From the NCBI GenBank assembly GCA_029959905.1, contig JASCNZ010000007.1, positions 32,001 through 96,000 of the forward strand: a DNA stretch of 64,000 nucleotides, written 5' to 3'. Position 1 is the first letter of the stretch; each line of letters starts with the position of its first letter. The notes beneath the pieces are model-generated. The model was not told the DNA's origin and searched no databases. It saw only the letters and a program-made list of their open reading frames with translations. Made by a program: the position numbers and the translations under genes. This document shows, piece after piece, positions 17,801 to 26,865 of this stretch. This stretch comes from Microbacteriaceae bacterium PS02344. GTDB lineage: Bacteria; Actinomycetota; Actinomycetes; Actinomycetales; Microbacteriaceae.

Positions 17801-17849
17801 GCACCCGCCGCGCCCTCTTCGCCCGCCGCCCCTTCGTCGCGCGAACCCA

Positions 17850-18142
17850 GGAGATCTCGCGAAACGAAGGAGTGGATGCCCGAGTCACTCCTTCGCAGCG
17901 AAAGATCTCCTTCGCAGCGAAAGATCTCCTTCGCAGCGAAAGATCTCCTTCGCAGTGCGGGCAGCCGGCGAAGCGCCCTCCGCAACGGAGGAGATCTCGC
18001 GAAACGAAGGAGTGGATGCCCGAATCACTCCTTCGCAGCAGGAGATCTCCTTCGCAACGGAGGATCTCCTTCGCAGCGGTAGATCTCCTGCGCAGCGGGA
18101 GATCTCCTTCGCAACGGGACATCTCCTTCAGAGCGCGACAGT
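17850..18142. repeat. Repeat block: two 61-bp palindromes (family 1) plus 19-bp tandem repeats
   Basis: Two 61-bp units, 17850-17910 and 17990-18050, are almost identical. Each is an inverted repeat with outer arms GGAGATCT/AGATCTCC and inner arms CGAAGGAGT/ACTCCTTCG around GGATGCCCGA. Between and after them run 19-bp tandem repeats: exact copies of TTCGCAGCGAAAGATCTCC at 17892-17910, 17911-17929 and 17930-17948, and about five degenerate copies from 18031 to 18130. The 355-bp gap between the flanking genes (17801-18155) contains nothing else. Confidence 0.85.
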
Positions 18143-18155
18143 CAAGGAGCCGAGC

Positions 18156-18965
18156 TCAGCCCTCGGCGAGGAACGCCACCGCCGCGTCCTTGAAGGCGCG
18201 CGAGCCGGGCGCGTTGAAGTGATTGCGATCGGGGATCTCGAAGAACCGCCCGTCGGGGGCGGCGGATGCCAGGGCGCGCGAGCCCTCGATGATGGCGTCT
18301 TTCGACCCGGTCGCGAAGAGGATGGGGCGCGCCGGTGCATCCGCCGGATCGGGGTCGATCGCGCCGGACGACCGCATGCCCTCGGCCAGCGCGACGAGTG
18401 CGCTGAGATCGTTGCCCGGTACGCGCTCGACGAGCGAGATGTAGTTCTGCGTCGTGGCATCGGCCACCGGGGTGCCGTCGGCGATGTACGCCCGCACCTG
18501 GTCGAGGTCGAGGCGGGCGAGGGGGATGCCGTCCGGCACACCGCCGAGCACGGCGCGGCCGATGCGGTGCGGCAGCTCCTTCACCACCTCCCAGCCGACC
18601 CGGGCGCCGAGCGAGTAACCGACGTACACGGCATCGTCGACGAGGTGGGCGTCGAGCACCGCCTCGACATCGGTGACCAGCGTGCGGATGCTGTAGTCCT
18701 CGGGCAGGTGCGGCTTCTCGCTGTGCCCGTGCCCGCGCTGGTCGAGGGCGAGCACGCGGTATCCGGCCCTCGTCAGCTCGCGCACCCACCCCGTGAGCAC
18801 CCAGTTGTCGCGGGCGCTGGAGGCGAAGCCGTGCACGGCCACGACGACCGGAGCATCCGGTTCGCCCCACGTGTAGGTCGCCAGGCGCGTGCCGTCTGCG
18901 GCGTGCACGTGCTGCGGTTCGGGCATACGGGTGATGTCGGAGAGGGGGACGGCCACGGCATCCAT
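18156..18965 (-). CDS. Alpha/beta hydrolase
   Basis: 269 residues of epoxide-hydrolase/haloperoxidase-like alpha/beta hydrolase type. HGFASSARDNW contains the oxyanion region, LDQRGHGHSEKP the conserved strand-5 loop, GYSLGA the nucleophile elbow (Ser), and DRNHFNAPGS the catalytic His. The substrate is unknown. The ATG at 18965 has GGGAGG 8 bp upstream, better than the internal ATG at 18926. Its 3' end abuts the repeat block. It lies 84 bp downstream of katA, so it might be read through from fur-katA. Confidence 0.88.
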   Translation of the reverse strand: MDAVAVPLSDITRMPEPQHVHAADGTRLATYTWGEPDAPVVVAVHGFASSARDNWVLTGWVRELTRAGYRVLALDQRGHGHSEKPHLPEDYSIRTLVTDVEAVLDAHLVDDAVYVGYSLGARVGWEVVKELPHRIGRAVLGGVPDGIPLARLDLDQVRAYIADGTPVADATTQNYISLVERVPGNDLSALVALAEGMRSSGAIDPDPADAPARPILFATGSKDAIIEGSRALASAAPDGRFFEIPDRNHFNAPGSRAFKDAAVAFLAEG

Positions 18966-19049
18966 TGTCCTCCCTGTAGGAGCGTCGGAATGCGACGAGG
19001 CCCACCGCCCCGGCATGCGGGACGATGGGCCTCGAAAGGTCGCCGTGAC

Positions 19050-20504
19050 TCAGAAGCGGGCGCGCAGCGCCTCTCCGAGCGACGCGTCGACGTTCGTCCA
19101 GTACTGGAAGAAGCGCTCGCGGATCGCGTCGATCGTGATGCCCTGACCCTGGCCGGTCAGCGTGTCGAGGAAGCGCGCGCGCTGCTCGTCGTCGAAGACC
19201 GTGCGGTACAGCGTGCCGGCCTGACCGAAGTCGTCGTCGTCGAGGTGCAGGGTCGCGGCGGCGCGCATGAGCTCGCCGTCGGTCTCCCAGCTGGCCTCGA
19301 CGCCCGCCTGCGGGTCGGCCTCGGGGCCGCCCGCCGGGCCGAACGAGTTCGGGGTGTAGACGCGGTGCTCGGCCGGGTTGAACCGGTACTGCATCTGGCC
19401 CTCGTGCATGTAGTTGCGGGTCTCGGCGGCGTGCGCCTGGTTGACCGGCAGCTGGTTGTAGTTGGCGCCGATGCGGTAGCGCTGCGCGTCGGAGTACGCG
19501 AACACGCGGGCCATGAGCATCTTGTCGGGCGAGATGCCGGTGCCGGGAACCTGGTTGCCGGGCGAGAAGGCGGCCTGCTCGATCTCGGCGAAGAAGTTCT
19601 GCGGGTTGCGGTTCAGCGTGAACGTGCCGACCTTGATGCGCGGGTAGTCCTTCTTCGACCACGTCTTGGTGAGGTCGAACGGGTTGAAGCGGTACTCCTT
19701 CGCCTCGTCGTACGGCATGACCTGCACGTAGACGTCCCACGAGGGGTGCTCGCCGCGGGTGATCGCGTCGAACAGGTCGCGGCGGTAGTAGTCGGCGTCG
19801 GAGCCGGCGAGCTTCTCGGCCTCTTCGGCGCTCATCGCCTCGACACCCTGGTTCGAGAGGAAGTGGTACTGCACCCAGAAGCGCTCGCCCGCGGCGTTGA
19901 CCCACTGGTAGGTGTGCGAGCCGTAGCCGTTCATGTGGCGCCAGCTGCGCGGCAGGCCGCGGTCGCCCATGAGGTAGGTGACCTGGTGGGCGCTCTCGGG
20001 CGACAGCGTCCAGAAGTCCCACTGCATGTCGGCATCGCGCAGACCCGAGTCGCCGAGGCGCTTCTGCGAGTGGATGAAGTCGGGGAACTTCATCGCGTCG
20101 CGGAGGAAGAAGGTGGGGGTGTTGTTGCCGACGATGTCGAGGTTGCCCTCGCTCGTGTAGAAGCGCAGCGCGAAGCCGCGCACGTCGCGCCAGGTGTCGG
20201 GGGAGCCCTGCTCGCCGGCGACCGAGGAGAAGCGCAGCAGCGTCTCGCTCACGGCGCCCGGCTGGAACGCAGCGGCGCGGGTGTAGGCCGAGACGTCTTC
20301 GGTGACGACGAACTCGCCGAACGCGCCGCCGCCCTTGGCGTGCGGGTTGCGCTCCGGCACACGCTCGCGGTTGAAGGAGGCGAGCTTCTCGACCAGGTAG
20401 CGGTCGTGCAGGACGGTGGGGCCGTCGGGGCCGACGGTGAGCGAGTGCGCGTCGCTCGCGACCGGCGTTCCGGTCTGGGTCGTGGTGGCGGGTTTCTGCG
20501 TCAT
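19050..20504 (-). CDS. katA: Catalase (haem, clade 3 type)
   Basis: 484 residues, the size of small-subunit monofunctional catalases. The distal His55 is in [15 protein letters not shown], the proximal haem-ligand Tyr in [17 protein letters not shown], and [23 protein letters not shown] is the standard catalase block. It breaks down hydrogen peroxide in the cytosol. The ERNPHAK spelling differs from the common ERVVHAK but keeps the His. GAAGGAG precedes the ATG. It lies 75 bp downstream of a Fur-family gene, the furA-katA arrangement of actinobacteria. Confidence 0.97.
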   Translation of the reverse strand: MTQKPATTTQTGTPVASDAHSLTVGPDGPTVLHDRYLVEKLASFNRERVPERNPHAKGGGAFGEFVVTEDVSAYTRAAAFQPGAVSETLLRFSSVAGEQGSPDTWRDVRGFALRFYTSEGNLDIVGNNTPTFFLRDAMKFPDFIHSQKRLGDSGLRDADMQWDFWTLSPESAHQVTYLMGDRGLPRSWRHMNGYGSHTYQWVNAAGERFWVQYHFLSNQGVEAMSAEEAEKLAGSDADYYRRDLFDAITRGEHPSWDVYVQVMPYDEAKEYRFNPFDLTKTWSKKDYPRIKVGTFTLNRNPQNFFAEIEQAAFSPGNQVPGTGISPDKMLMARVFAYSDAQRYRIGANYNQLPVNQAHAAETRNYMHEGQMQYRFNPAEHRVYTPNSFGPAGGPEADPQAGVEASWETDGELMRAAATLHLDDDDFGQAGTLYRTVFDDEQRARFLDTLTGQGQGITIDAIRERFFQYWTNVDASLGEALRARF

Positions 20505-20579
20505 GGTGTTCTCCTTCGGCGCGCGGGCGCGACGGATCGTGCTCTTCCGCGGGTGCGGGAGAGGGGCGGATGCCTCGGC

Positions 20580-20999
20580 CTACGCGGCTTTCTGGCAGCT
20601 GGGGCAGAGGCCCCAGAAGGTCACTTCGGCGGTCTGGACGGTGAATCCTCCGGCGGAGGACGGGGTGAGGCACGGCGCCTCGCCGACGACGCAGTCCACA
20701 TCGGCCACGGCACCGCAGGCGGTGCAGACGATGTGGTGGTGGTTGTCGCCGATGCGCCGTTCGTAGAGCGCTGCGGAGCCTGCCGGTTCGATCCGGCGGA
20801 CGAGGCCCGCCGCCGTCAGGTCCGCGAGGATGTTGTGCACCGACTGGATCGACGTGGTCGGCAGCACGGCGGAGACGGTGCGGTACACGCGCTCCGCGTC
20901 GGTGTGGGCCATGGAGTCCAGCGCCCCGAGAACGGCGACGCGGCCCGCGGTCGCCTTCAGTCCGGCGCCGCGGAGCGCCGAGTCGAGGGTGGTTTCCAT
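20580..20999 (-). CDS. furA: Fur-family repressor (FurA/PerR-like)
   Basis: 139 residues. The winged-helix part (residues about 1-80) is followed by DNHHHIVCTACGAVADVDC and a C-terminal LCPSC, giving two CxxC pairs for structural zinc and His-rich regulatory metal ligands. Its position before katA suggests a peroxide- or iron-sensing repressor of catalase. I start it at 20999: a longer frame to 21044 would translate through the operator. TAGTGT (minus strand, 21012-21007) ends 7 nt before this ATG, giving a leaderless or near-leaderless mRNA. Confidence 0.9.
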   Translation of the reverse strand: METTLDSALRGAGLKATAGRVAVLGALDSMAHTDAERVYRTVSAVLPTTSIQSVHNILADLTAAGLVRRIEPAGSAALYERRIGDNHHHIVCTACGAVADVDCVVGEAPCLTPSSAGGFTVQTAEVTFWGLCPSCQKAA

Positions 21000-21017
21000 G
21001 TCTCCGACACTACCTGT

Positions 21018-21038
21018 TGTTTTGAATGACTCAAAACA
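21018..21038. promoter_or_regulatory. Fur-box-like palindrome upstream of furA-katA
   Basis: TGTTTTGA-ATGAC-TCAAAACA is a perfect 8-bp inverted repeat with a 5-bp centre, AT-rich in a 70% GC setting. It sits at about -18 to -38 relative to the predicted transcription start, over the -35 element. Autoregulation by FurA is the natural inference. Confidence 0.75.
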
Positions 21039-21075
21039 CGGCATGTCGTGGCGTGTCGCTCTCGCCGGGCCCGGG

Positions 21076-22014
21076 TCAGGAGAGGCGGATGCTCTGCCGC
21101 AGCCGCGTGCGGATGTCGAACAGCTCGGTCCCGCCGATCACGCGCGTCCCCGGCACGCCGGACCGCAGCAGCCCGGGCAGGACGCTGCGCCGCACGACGA
21201 ACACCGGCAAGCCGCGGATCGTGCCGAGCGGCGTGAGGGGCAGCGCGAGGTCGTCGTCGGGGAGTACGACGATCGCGCCGCTGAACCGCACCCGTGCCCC
21301 GCGGGCGACGCCGCGGATCTGGGCGAGCAGCTCGGTCACGGGCGCGCGGTGCCCGAGGCTCGGTCCGGTGATCTCCCCGCGGCGGAACCCCACGACCCCG
21401 CCGATGTCGGTCGACATCACCCCGTACAGGCCCGAGGGTCCGAGCACGATGTGGTCGAGCCGGTCGGAGGCATCCGTCGCTGCACGCTCGCCCGCGCGCG
21501 GGGCCGCGATGTCGACCGCGATGCCATGCCACAGGGTGAAGCCCATGCCGAGGCCCGCGACCGCCCCGGCCGTGGCCTCCTCGGCCAGCGCGTCGGCGAG
21601 CAGGCGACGCAGCGAGCGGGGTGCCGACCGCACGAGCGCGGGCGCATACGGGTCGTCGACCTCGCCGCCGCCGGTCCACTCGCGCAGCAGGGCGGTGTAC
21701 CGGGCGCGACGCCACGCCCCTGGTTCGCCGTAGGTCTGGGAGCGCGGGCGGGTGTCGCGCGGACGGTCCGGCTGACGCCACTCGTCGCCCGCGGCATCCG
21801 CACCGCGCGAACGGTCGTAGGCCGCGCGGCCCTCCGGTGTGCCGACGAGTTCCCATGCCCGCTGCACGTGGATGAACACCGCCGCATCGCCGCCCGTGTC
21901 GGGGTGCGTCTCGCGCAGCCGCAGCCGGTAGGCGCGGCGCAGGTCCTCGTCGCCGGTGTCCGGCGTCACCCCGAGGACCTCGTACGCCGAGGCCGAGAGG
22001 GGGCTGTCGAACAT
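21076..22014 (-). CDS. DnaJ-domain protein with NERD-like C-terminal part
   Basis: 312 residues. An N-terminal J domain (about 8-68) has the HPD motif at 37-39 and the YEVLGVTPD opening, so it should stimulate a DnaK-type chaperone. The remainder is not a classical DnaJ (no Gly/Phe region or zinc fingers): about residues 150-300 look like a NERD/nuclease-related fold (LDHIVLGPSGLYGVMSTDIGG). Such J-NERD fusions are seen in actinobacteria without known function. TAGGCT (22026-22021 on the minus strand) ends 6 nt before the ATG. Confidence 0.78.
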   Translation of the reverse strand: MFDSPLSASAYEVLGVTPDTGDEDLRRAYRLRLRETHPDTGGDAAVFIHVQRAWELVGTPEGRAAYDRSRGADAAGDEWRQPDRPRDTRPRSQTYGEPGAWRRARYTALLREWTGGGEVDDPYAPALVRSAPRSLRRLLADALAEEATAGAVAGLGMGFTLWHGIAVDIAAPRAGERAATDASDRLDHIVLGPSGLYGVMSTDIGGVVGFRRGEITGPSLGHRAPVTELLAQIRGVARGARVRFSGAIVVLPDDDLALPLTPLGTIRGLPVFVVRRSVLPGLLRSGVPGTRVIGGTELFDIRTRLRQSIRLS

Positions 22015-22091
22015 CCCCTCAGCCTACGGCCGCCCCCGACCTGCCCCGCCCTGCCCCGCCCCGCCCCTGCTCGTCCCGCCCATCTCCGCTC

Positions 22092-22165
22092 CCATCGCAT
22101 TCTCTGTCGCTCGCAGCGGCCGCAGGCGACACAAGTGCGACCGGAGCTGTCGGGAAGGGGTGGAG
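22092..22165. repeat. REP-like palindromic element, family 2, copy 2 (degenerate)
   Basis: Shares the arrangement of the 15266-15332 element: CATCGCATTCTCTGTCGC, a GC-rich centre, then GCGACACAAGTGCGACCGGAG. It lies immediately after the stop codon of the minus-strand yigZ-like gene. The rest of the 169-bp gap is a C-rich low-complexity stretch (22030-22085). Confidence 0.5.
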
Positions 22166-22183
22166 AAGGAGAGAGGCCGGGGG

Positions 22184-22828
22184 TCAGGAGGGGGCGTCGA
22201 CGATGCGAGTGGCGCCGGTCGTGGGGGAGACGCGGCCGGCGGATGCGGCGGCGAGGGCATCCGCCAACGATCCGATCGACGGGGCCGGGGCCCAGAGCTC
22301 CAGGATCGCTCTCGCCCCGTAGGTCGGAGTGCCGAGGGTCGCGCCGTGATGCTCGGCCCAGTCGCGCAGGAGGTTGTCGACGCGCCCGGCATCGGCGTGG
22401 TCGACCTCGACGCTCACCTGTGTCAGCGACTCGCGCCGCACGATGCGGGCGAGGTCGAGCGCCTCGGAGGTCGCCGAGGAGTACGCCCGCACGAGCCCGC
22501 CCGCCCCGAGCTTCACCCCGCCGAAGTAGCGGGTCACCACGGCGACGACGTCGGTGAGTTCGCGGCGGCGCAGCACCTCGAGCATCGGGATCCCGGCAGT
22601 ACCGGAGGGCTCGCCGTCGTCCGACGAACGCGCCTGATCGCCCCACACGCCCGTGACCATCGCGGTGCAGTTGTGCGCGGCATCCCACGACTTCTTGCGG
22701 ATGCGCGCGATCACCGCCTCCGCCTCGTCGACCGAGCCGACCGGGGCGACGTGCGTGAGGAACCGCGACTTCTTGATGACGAGTTCGTGGTCGACGGCAT
22801 CCGCGATCGTCGCCGGATACGTCGTCAT
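22184..22828 (-). CDS. YigZ/IMPACT-family protein
   Basis: 214 residues. The KKSRFLTHVAPV opening, the AHNCTAMV block, DDGEPSGTAGIPMLEVL and VTRYFGGVKLGAGGLVRAYS are the full set of UPF0029/IMPACT N-terminal domain motifs, with an EF-G-V-like C-terminal domain. Bacterial YigZ proteins are implicated in translation-related roles by fold, but function is not firmly known. TAGGGT (22840-22835) ends 6 nt before the ATG on the minus strand. Confidence 0.93.
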   Translation of the reverse strand: MTTYPATIADAVDHELVIKKSRFLTHVAPVGSVDEAEAVIARIRKKSWDAAHNCTAMVTGVWGDQARSSDDGEPSGTAGIPMLEVLRRRELTDVVAVVTRYFGGVKLGAGGLVRAYSSATSEALDLARIVRRESLTQVSVEVDHADAGRVDNLLRDWAEHHGATLGTPTYGARAILELWAPAPSIGSLADALAAASAGRVSPTTGATRIVDAPS

Positions 22829-22898
22829 CCGCCCACCCTACCCAGCCCGAAAAACCGCTCCCGTCGGGAGCGTCTGAGGTCACGCCCAGCCGACACTC

Positions 22899-22917
22899 CG
22901 AATCGATTCGATAGACT
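22899..22917 (+). promoter_or_regulatory. Promoter with palindrome upstream of the MATE gene
   Basis: A perfect 12-bp palindrome CGAATCGATTCG (22899-22910) lies directly before TAGACT (22912-22917), a good actinobacterial -10. Predicted start of transcription is near 22924, about 58 nt before the ATG. The palindrome is a possible operator. Confidence 0.5.
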
Positions 22918-22981
22918 AGTGCCCGCGGCACGGAGCGGTGCCGTCCCCGCATCCGCCCCCGACCTTCCCGCGAGCTCCTCC

Positions 22982-24487
22982 ATGCCCACCTCCCTGACGA
23001 CCGGCCGCCCCTGGCGTGTCATCCTCTCGTTCGCCATCCCGCTGCTGCTCGGCAACGTCGTGCAGCAGATGTACCAGTTCGCCGACGCGATCGTCGTCGG
23101 ACGCCACCTCGGCGTCACCTCGCTCGCCGCCGTCGGCGCCACCGGCCCCCTGCTGTTCCTGCTGCTCGGCTTCGCCTGGGGACTCACGAGCGGTTTCGCC
23201 ATCCCCCTCGCCCAGGCCTTCGGCGCCCGTGACGACGCGGGCGTGCGGCGTTCCGTCGCCACGGGAGTGCTGCTCAGCGCCACCACGAGCATCCTGCTCA
23301 CCGCGGGTGCCCCGCTCATCGCCGGTCCGCTGCTCGTGGCCCTGCAGACGCCGCCCGAGCTGCTGCCCGAGGCGACCGCGTTCACGCAGATCAGCTTCCT
23401 CGGGGCGAGCGCCACGATGTTCTTCAACTACCTGTCGGCGATCATCCGCGCCATCGGCGACTCCCGCACCCCGCTCGTGTTCCTCACGATCTCGTGCGCG
23501 CTGAACGTCGGCCTCGTCATCCTGCTCGTCGGACCCCTCGACGGGGGCGTCGGCGGTGCCGCCCTCGCCACGGTCGTCGCCCAGGGCGTCTCCGTCGTGC
23601 TGTGCCTCGAGTTCGTGCGCCGTCGTCTGCCGATGCTGCACCTGCGGCGCGGTGACTGGCGCGTCACCCGCGCCGACATCGCCGACCACCTGCGGCTGGG
23701 CCTGCCGATGGGATTCCAGGCGTCGATCATCGCGATCGGCACCCTGACGGTGCAGGTCGCCCTCAACACCCTCGGCGCGGATGCCGTCGCCGCCTACACG
23801 ACCGCGTCGCGCGTCGACAGTCTCGCCGTGGCGCTGCTGGCCTCGCTCGGACTCGCCGTGTCGATGTACACGGCGCAGAACCACGGCGGTCGTCGGCCCG
23901 ACCGCATCCGTCGCGGCGTGAAAGAGGCGACGGTGATGGCGATCGGCGCCGGCGTGGTGCTCGGCGGGTTGATGATCGCCTTCGGCGTGCCGATGGTGCG
24001 TCTGTTCGTGGGCGAGGGGTCGGACGACGTCGTCGAGCTGGCGCACCTCATGCTCATCCTCAACGGGTGCGGGTACTGGGCGCTCGGCATGCTCTTCGTG
24101 CTGCGCGGTGCGCTGCAGGGCCTCGGCCGCACGCTCGTGCCGACCGTCACCGGAGTCATCGAGCTGGTCGCGCGCGTCGTCGCGGCGATCGCGCTCGGGG
24201 CGCTCATCGGGTTCGCGGGCGTCGCCCTCAGCAACCCGCTCGCCTGGGTCGGGGCCATCCTGCTGCTCGTGCCCGCGTACCTCCGGGCGCACCGGTCGCT
24301 CGCGGCCATGCCCGTCGACCCCGCCGAGGCGACCGAGACCTCGGCGATCGCCATCGTCGGCCCGACCGACGGATCGATGGTCGTCGACGCCGTGTTCACC
24401 CAGCCGGTCACGGTCGTGCGGCGCAAGGGTCTGCGCCGCCTCGCCGCTCGTCGTCCGCGATCGTCCTCCCGCGCCGGTCGCCGCTGA
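22982..24487 (+). CDS. MATE-family multidrug/Na+ or H+ antiporter
   Basis: 501 residues with about twelve membrane segments in two repeats. PLLLGNVVQQMYQFADAIVVGR is the diagnostic MATE helix-1 block, and IIRAIGDSRTPLVF and LRGALQGLGRTLVPT are the corresponding loop motifs. These pumps export organic cations in exchange for Na+ or H+. A charged, Arg-rich tail of about 60 residues is unusual for the family and probably cytosolic. The ribosome-binding site is weak (GAGCTCC), so the start is the first good ATG, not strongly proven. Confidence 0.92.
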   Translation: MPTSLTTGRPWRVILSFAIPLLLGNVVQQMYQFADAIVVGRHLGVTSLAAVGATGPLLFLLLGFAWGLTSGFAIPLAQAFGARDDAGVRRSVATGVLLSATTSILLTAGAPLIAGPLLVALQTPPELLPEATAFTQISFLGASATMFFNYLSAIIRAIGDSRTPLVFLTISCALNVGLVILLVGPLDGGVGGAALATVVAQGVSVVLCLEFVRRRLPMLHLRRGDWRVTRADIADHLRLGLPMGFQASIIAIGTLTVQVALNTLGADAVAAYTTASRVDSLAVALLASLGLAVSMYTAQNHGGRRPDRIRRGVKEATVMAIGAGVVLGGLMIAFGVPMVRLFVGEGSDDVVELAHLMLILNGCGYWALGMLFVLRGALQGLGRTLVPTVTGVIELVARVVAAIALGALIGFAGVALSNPLAWVGAILLLVPAYLRAHRSLAAMPVDPAEATETSAIAIVGPTDGSMVVDAVFTQPVTVVRRKGLRRLAARRPRSSSRAGRR

Positions 24488-24667
24488 TCCGGCGGAGAAT
24501 GTGACCGGACTCGCGTAAGGAATCGCGCCTGCGAACGTCTCTTCCGAGGAGGGTTCCGCGGGATGTCCTCCGAAAGGATGACAGAGATCATGCGTGAGAC
24601 GGATGGGCATCCGCGTACGCTTTTCTACTGTCGAGAGTGCGGAGATTCCGCAGACCGGGGGGTCATC

Positions 24668-25084
24668 ATGACGACAGCAGCAGTGGCGCGGGATCTTGCG
24701 GGATTCCTGGTTCCGATCGGGGTGGCGGGAGCGGCGATCGCCGTGATCTGCGCGGTGATCGCGGGGGTCGCGATCATGCGCGGCGCAGGGGGCTTGAGCG
24801 GGGGAGCCGTGGGGGTGTGGATTCCGGCGGCGCTGCTCAGCTCGACTCCGGCGTTCACGAATCAGTGGATGCCGCTGACGATCGCCGGCGCGGCGCTCGG
24901 CGCGGCGCTCGTGATCGGTGGCGTCGTGCGGGCGATCGTCGCGGTGGCCGCGGGTCCGCGTGCCACAGCGCGGAAGGCCGCGCGGGCGACCGAGGCCGTC
25001 GGGGCCGCCCCCGCGACGACCACCGTCGTGGTGCCGGTGCGGCCGGGGCGCGCAGTCACCGGCACCATCGCCGTCGTCCGCTGA
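24668..25084 (+). CDS. Membrane protein of unknown function
   Basis: 138 residues, not recognised. Three hydrophobic segments (about 9-35, 42-58 and 68-92) are followed by an Ala/Thr-rich tail (ATRKAARATE) of about 40 residues. The ATG at 24668 follows a GGGGGG tract by 5-6 nt; a longer in-frame start at 24563 would read through promoter-like sequence. The 180-bp gap upstream of the start (24488-24667) contains only a possible TACGCT -10 near 24623. No operon partner. Confidence 0.65.
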   Translation: MTTAAVARDLAGFLVPIGVAGAAIAVICAVIAGVAIMRGAGGLSGGAVGVWIPAALLSSTPAFTNQWMPLTIAGAALGAALVIGGVVRAIVAVAAGPRATARKAARATEAVGAAPATTTVVVPVRPGRAVTGTIAVVR

Positions 25085-25111
25085 CGCGCGCCGCGACCGG
25101 GCCGCCCGCGG

Positions 25112-26821
25112 TCAGCGGTGGTCGCGCTCCCAGTGCTGCCCGGCCCGGTCGCCCGCCTCGACCCGCGCCGCCTCGCGCGCCCGCAGCTCGACGCGGCGGA
25201 TCTTGCCCGAGATCGTCTTCGGCAGCTCCGGAACGAACTCGATCACCCGCACCCACAGGTGCGACGACAGCCGCTCGTTCGCGTGGGCGAAGATCGACCG
25301 CGCGGTGTCGGCATCGCCGGCGCCGGCATCGGCCCGCAGGCACACGTACGCCTTGGGCACCGCGAGTCGCGTGGGGTCGGGACTCGGCACGACGGCGGCC
25401 TCGACGACGAGATCGTGCTCGAGCAGCACCGACTCGAGCTCGAACGGCGAGATCTTGTAGTCGGATGCCTTGAACACGTCGTCGGCCCGCCCGATGTACG
25501 TGAGGTACCCCTCGTCGTCGCGCGTGGCGATGTCGCCGGTGTGGTGGTAGCCGCCGGCGCGGGACTCCGCCGTCTTCTCGGGGTCGTCGTAGTACCCGGC
25601 CATGAGGCCGAGCGGCGGCGTCGAGAGATCGAGCGCGATCTCGCCCTCGTTCTCGGTCACCTCGCCGGTCGCCGGGTCGAGCAGCACGACGGGGTAGCCC
25701 GGCAGGGCGCGCCCCATCGAGCCGACCTTGACCGGCTGACCGGGGGAGTTGCCCACGCAGCACGTCATCTCGGTCTGGCCGAACCCGTCGCGGATCGTGC
25801 CGCCCCAGGCGTCGCGCACGCGGTCGATGACCTCCGGGTTCAACGGCTCACCCGCCCCCACGAGTTCGCGCGGCGGGTGGTCGAGGCGACCGAGGTCGGC
25901 CTGGATGAGCATCCGCCACACCGTCGGCGGCGCGCAGAACGTGCTCACGTGGTGCGTCTCCATGACGTCCATCAGCGTGTTCGCGTCGAAGCGGTCGTAC
26001 GTGTAGACGAACACGGTCGCCTCGGCGAGGAACGGCGCGTAGAAGCTCGACCACGCGTGCTTCGCCCACCCCGGCGACGAGATGTTGAGGTGCACGTCGT
26101 CGGGCTGCACGCCCAGCCACCACATGGTCGAGAGGTGCCCGATGGGATACGACACGTGCGTGTGCTGCACGAGCTTCGGCCGATTCGTGGTGCCCGAGGT
26201 GAAGTAGAGCAGGGCGGTGTCGGTCGCCGGGGTCGGGGCATCCGGCTCGAAGGCGGTGGGCGCACCGGTGGCGTCGTCGAAGCGCACCCAGTCGGCGGGA
26301 ACCCCATCGCCCACCCCGATGCGCAGGATGCCCGCGTCGATGCCCGCGAGGCGATCGGCGAGGGCGCCGACGGTGACCACGGCCCTCGCGCGACCGTGGG
26401 CGATGCGGTACTCGAGATCGGATGCCGAGAGCAGGGTCGAGGTCGGGATGGAGACCGCGCCGATCTTGGTGATCGCGAGCATCGTCTCCCACAGCTCGAT
26501 GGTGTTGCCGAGCATGACGATGACGTGGTCGCCGCGACGGATGCCGAGGCCGGTGAGCCAGGAGGCGACCTGGTCGGAGCGCCGCGACAGCTCGCCGTAG
26601 GTCCATGACCGCATCGACAGGTCGGCGTCGACGATCTGCACCGCCGGCCGGTCGGGGTTCTCTCCGGCGACGACGTCGAACCACTCGAGGGCGAAGTTGA
26701 ACTCATCGACCTCGGGCCAGACGAATCCGGCGCGCGCGGCGTCGTAGTCGGTGGCGTGCGCGAACAGGAAGTCGCGCATCTCGCGGATGGCGTGCGTGGC
26801 GGCGGTGGCACTGCGGGTCAT
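25112..26821 (-). CDS. AMP-binding acyl-CoA synthetase (medium-chain/acetyl-CoA synthetase-like)
   Basis: 569 residues of the ANL superfamily. YFTSGTTNRPKLV is the P-loop-like motif A3, DGFGQTEMTC the A5 motif, GGYHHTGDIATRDDEGYLTYIGRADDVFKASDYKISPFELE covers A7-A8, and PKTISGKIRR carries the catalytic Lys. The domain order and SWTYGELSRRSDQVASWL opening match acyl-CoA synthetases of the medium-chain (MACS) type. It activates a carboxylic acid with ATP and CoA. GGAGGG lies upstream of the ATG at 26821. Confidence 0.93.
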   Translation of the reverse strand: MTRSATAATHAIREMRDFLFAHATDYDAARAGFVWPEVDEFNFALEWFDVVAGENPDRPAVQIVDADLSMRSWTYGELSRRSDQVASWLTGLGIRRGDHVIVMLGNTIELWETMLAITKIGAVSIPTSTLLSASDLEYRIAHGRARAVVTVGALADRLAGIDAGILRIGVGDGVPADWVRFDDATGAPTAFEPDAPTPATDTALLYFTSGTTNRPKLVQHTHVSYPIGHLSTMWWLGVQPDDVHLNISSPGWAKHAWSSFYAPFLAEATVFVYTYDRFDANTLMDVMETHHVSTFCAPPTVWRMLIQADLGRLDHPPRELVGAGEPLNPEVIDRVRDAWGGTIRDGFGQTEMTCCVGNSPGQPVKVGSMGRALPGYPVVLLDPATGEVTENEGEIALDLSTPPLGLMAGYYDDPEKTAESRAGGYHHTGDIATRDDEGYLTYIGRADDVFKASDYKISPFELESVLLEHDLVVEAAVVPSPDPTRLAVPKAYVCLRADAGAGDADTARSIFAHANERLSSHLWVRVIEFVPELPKTISGKIRRVELRAREAARVEAGDRAGQHWERDHR

Positions 26822-26865
26822 GCCCTCCATCTTCGCGCAGCCCTCGCCCGCCGGCACCTTGTTCC

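Noticed and set aside
17892..17948. CRISPR-like appearance of the 19-bp repeats
   Set aside because: The copies are directly adjacent with no spacers, and there are no cas genes nearby.
17760..21029. A 1089-codon plus-strand frame across the repeat block, hydrolase, catalase and fur genes
   Set aside because: It is a shadow of three good minus-strand genes; the part in the repeat block only reflects the 19-bp units.
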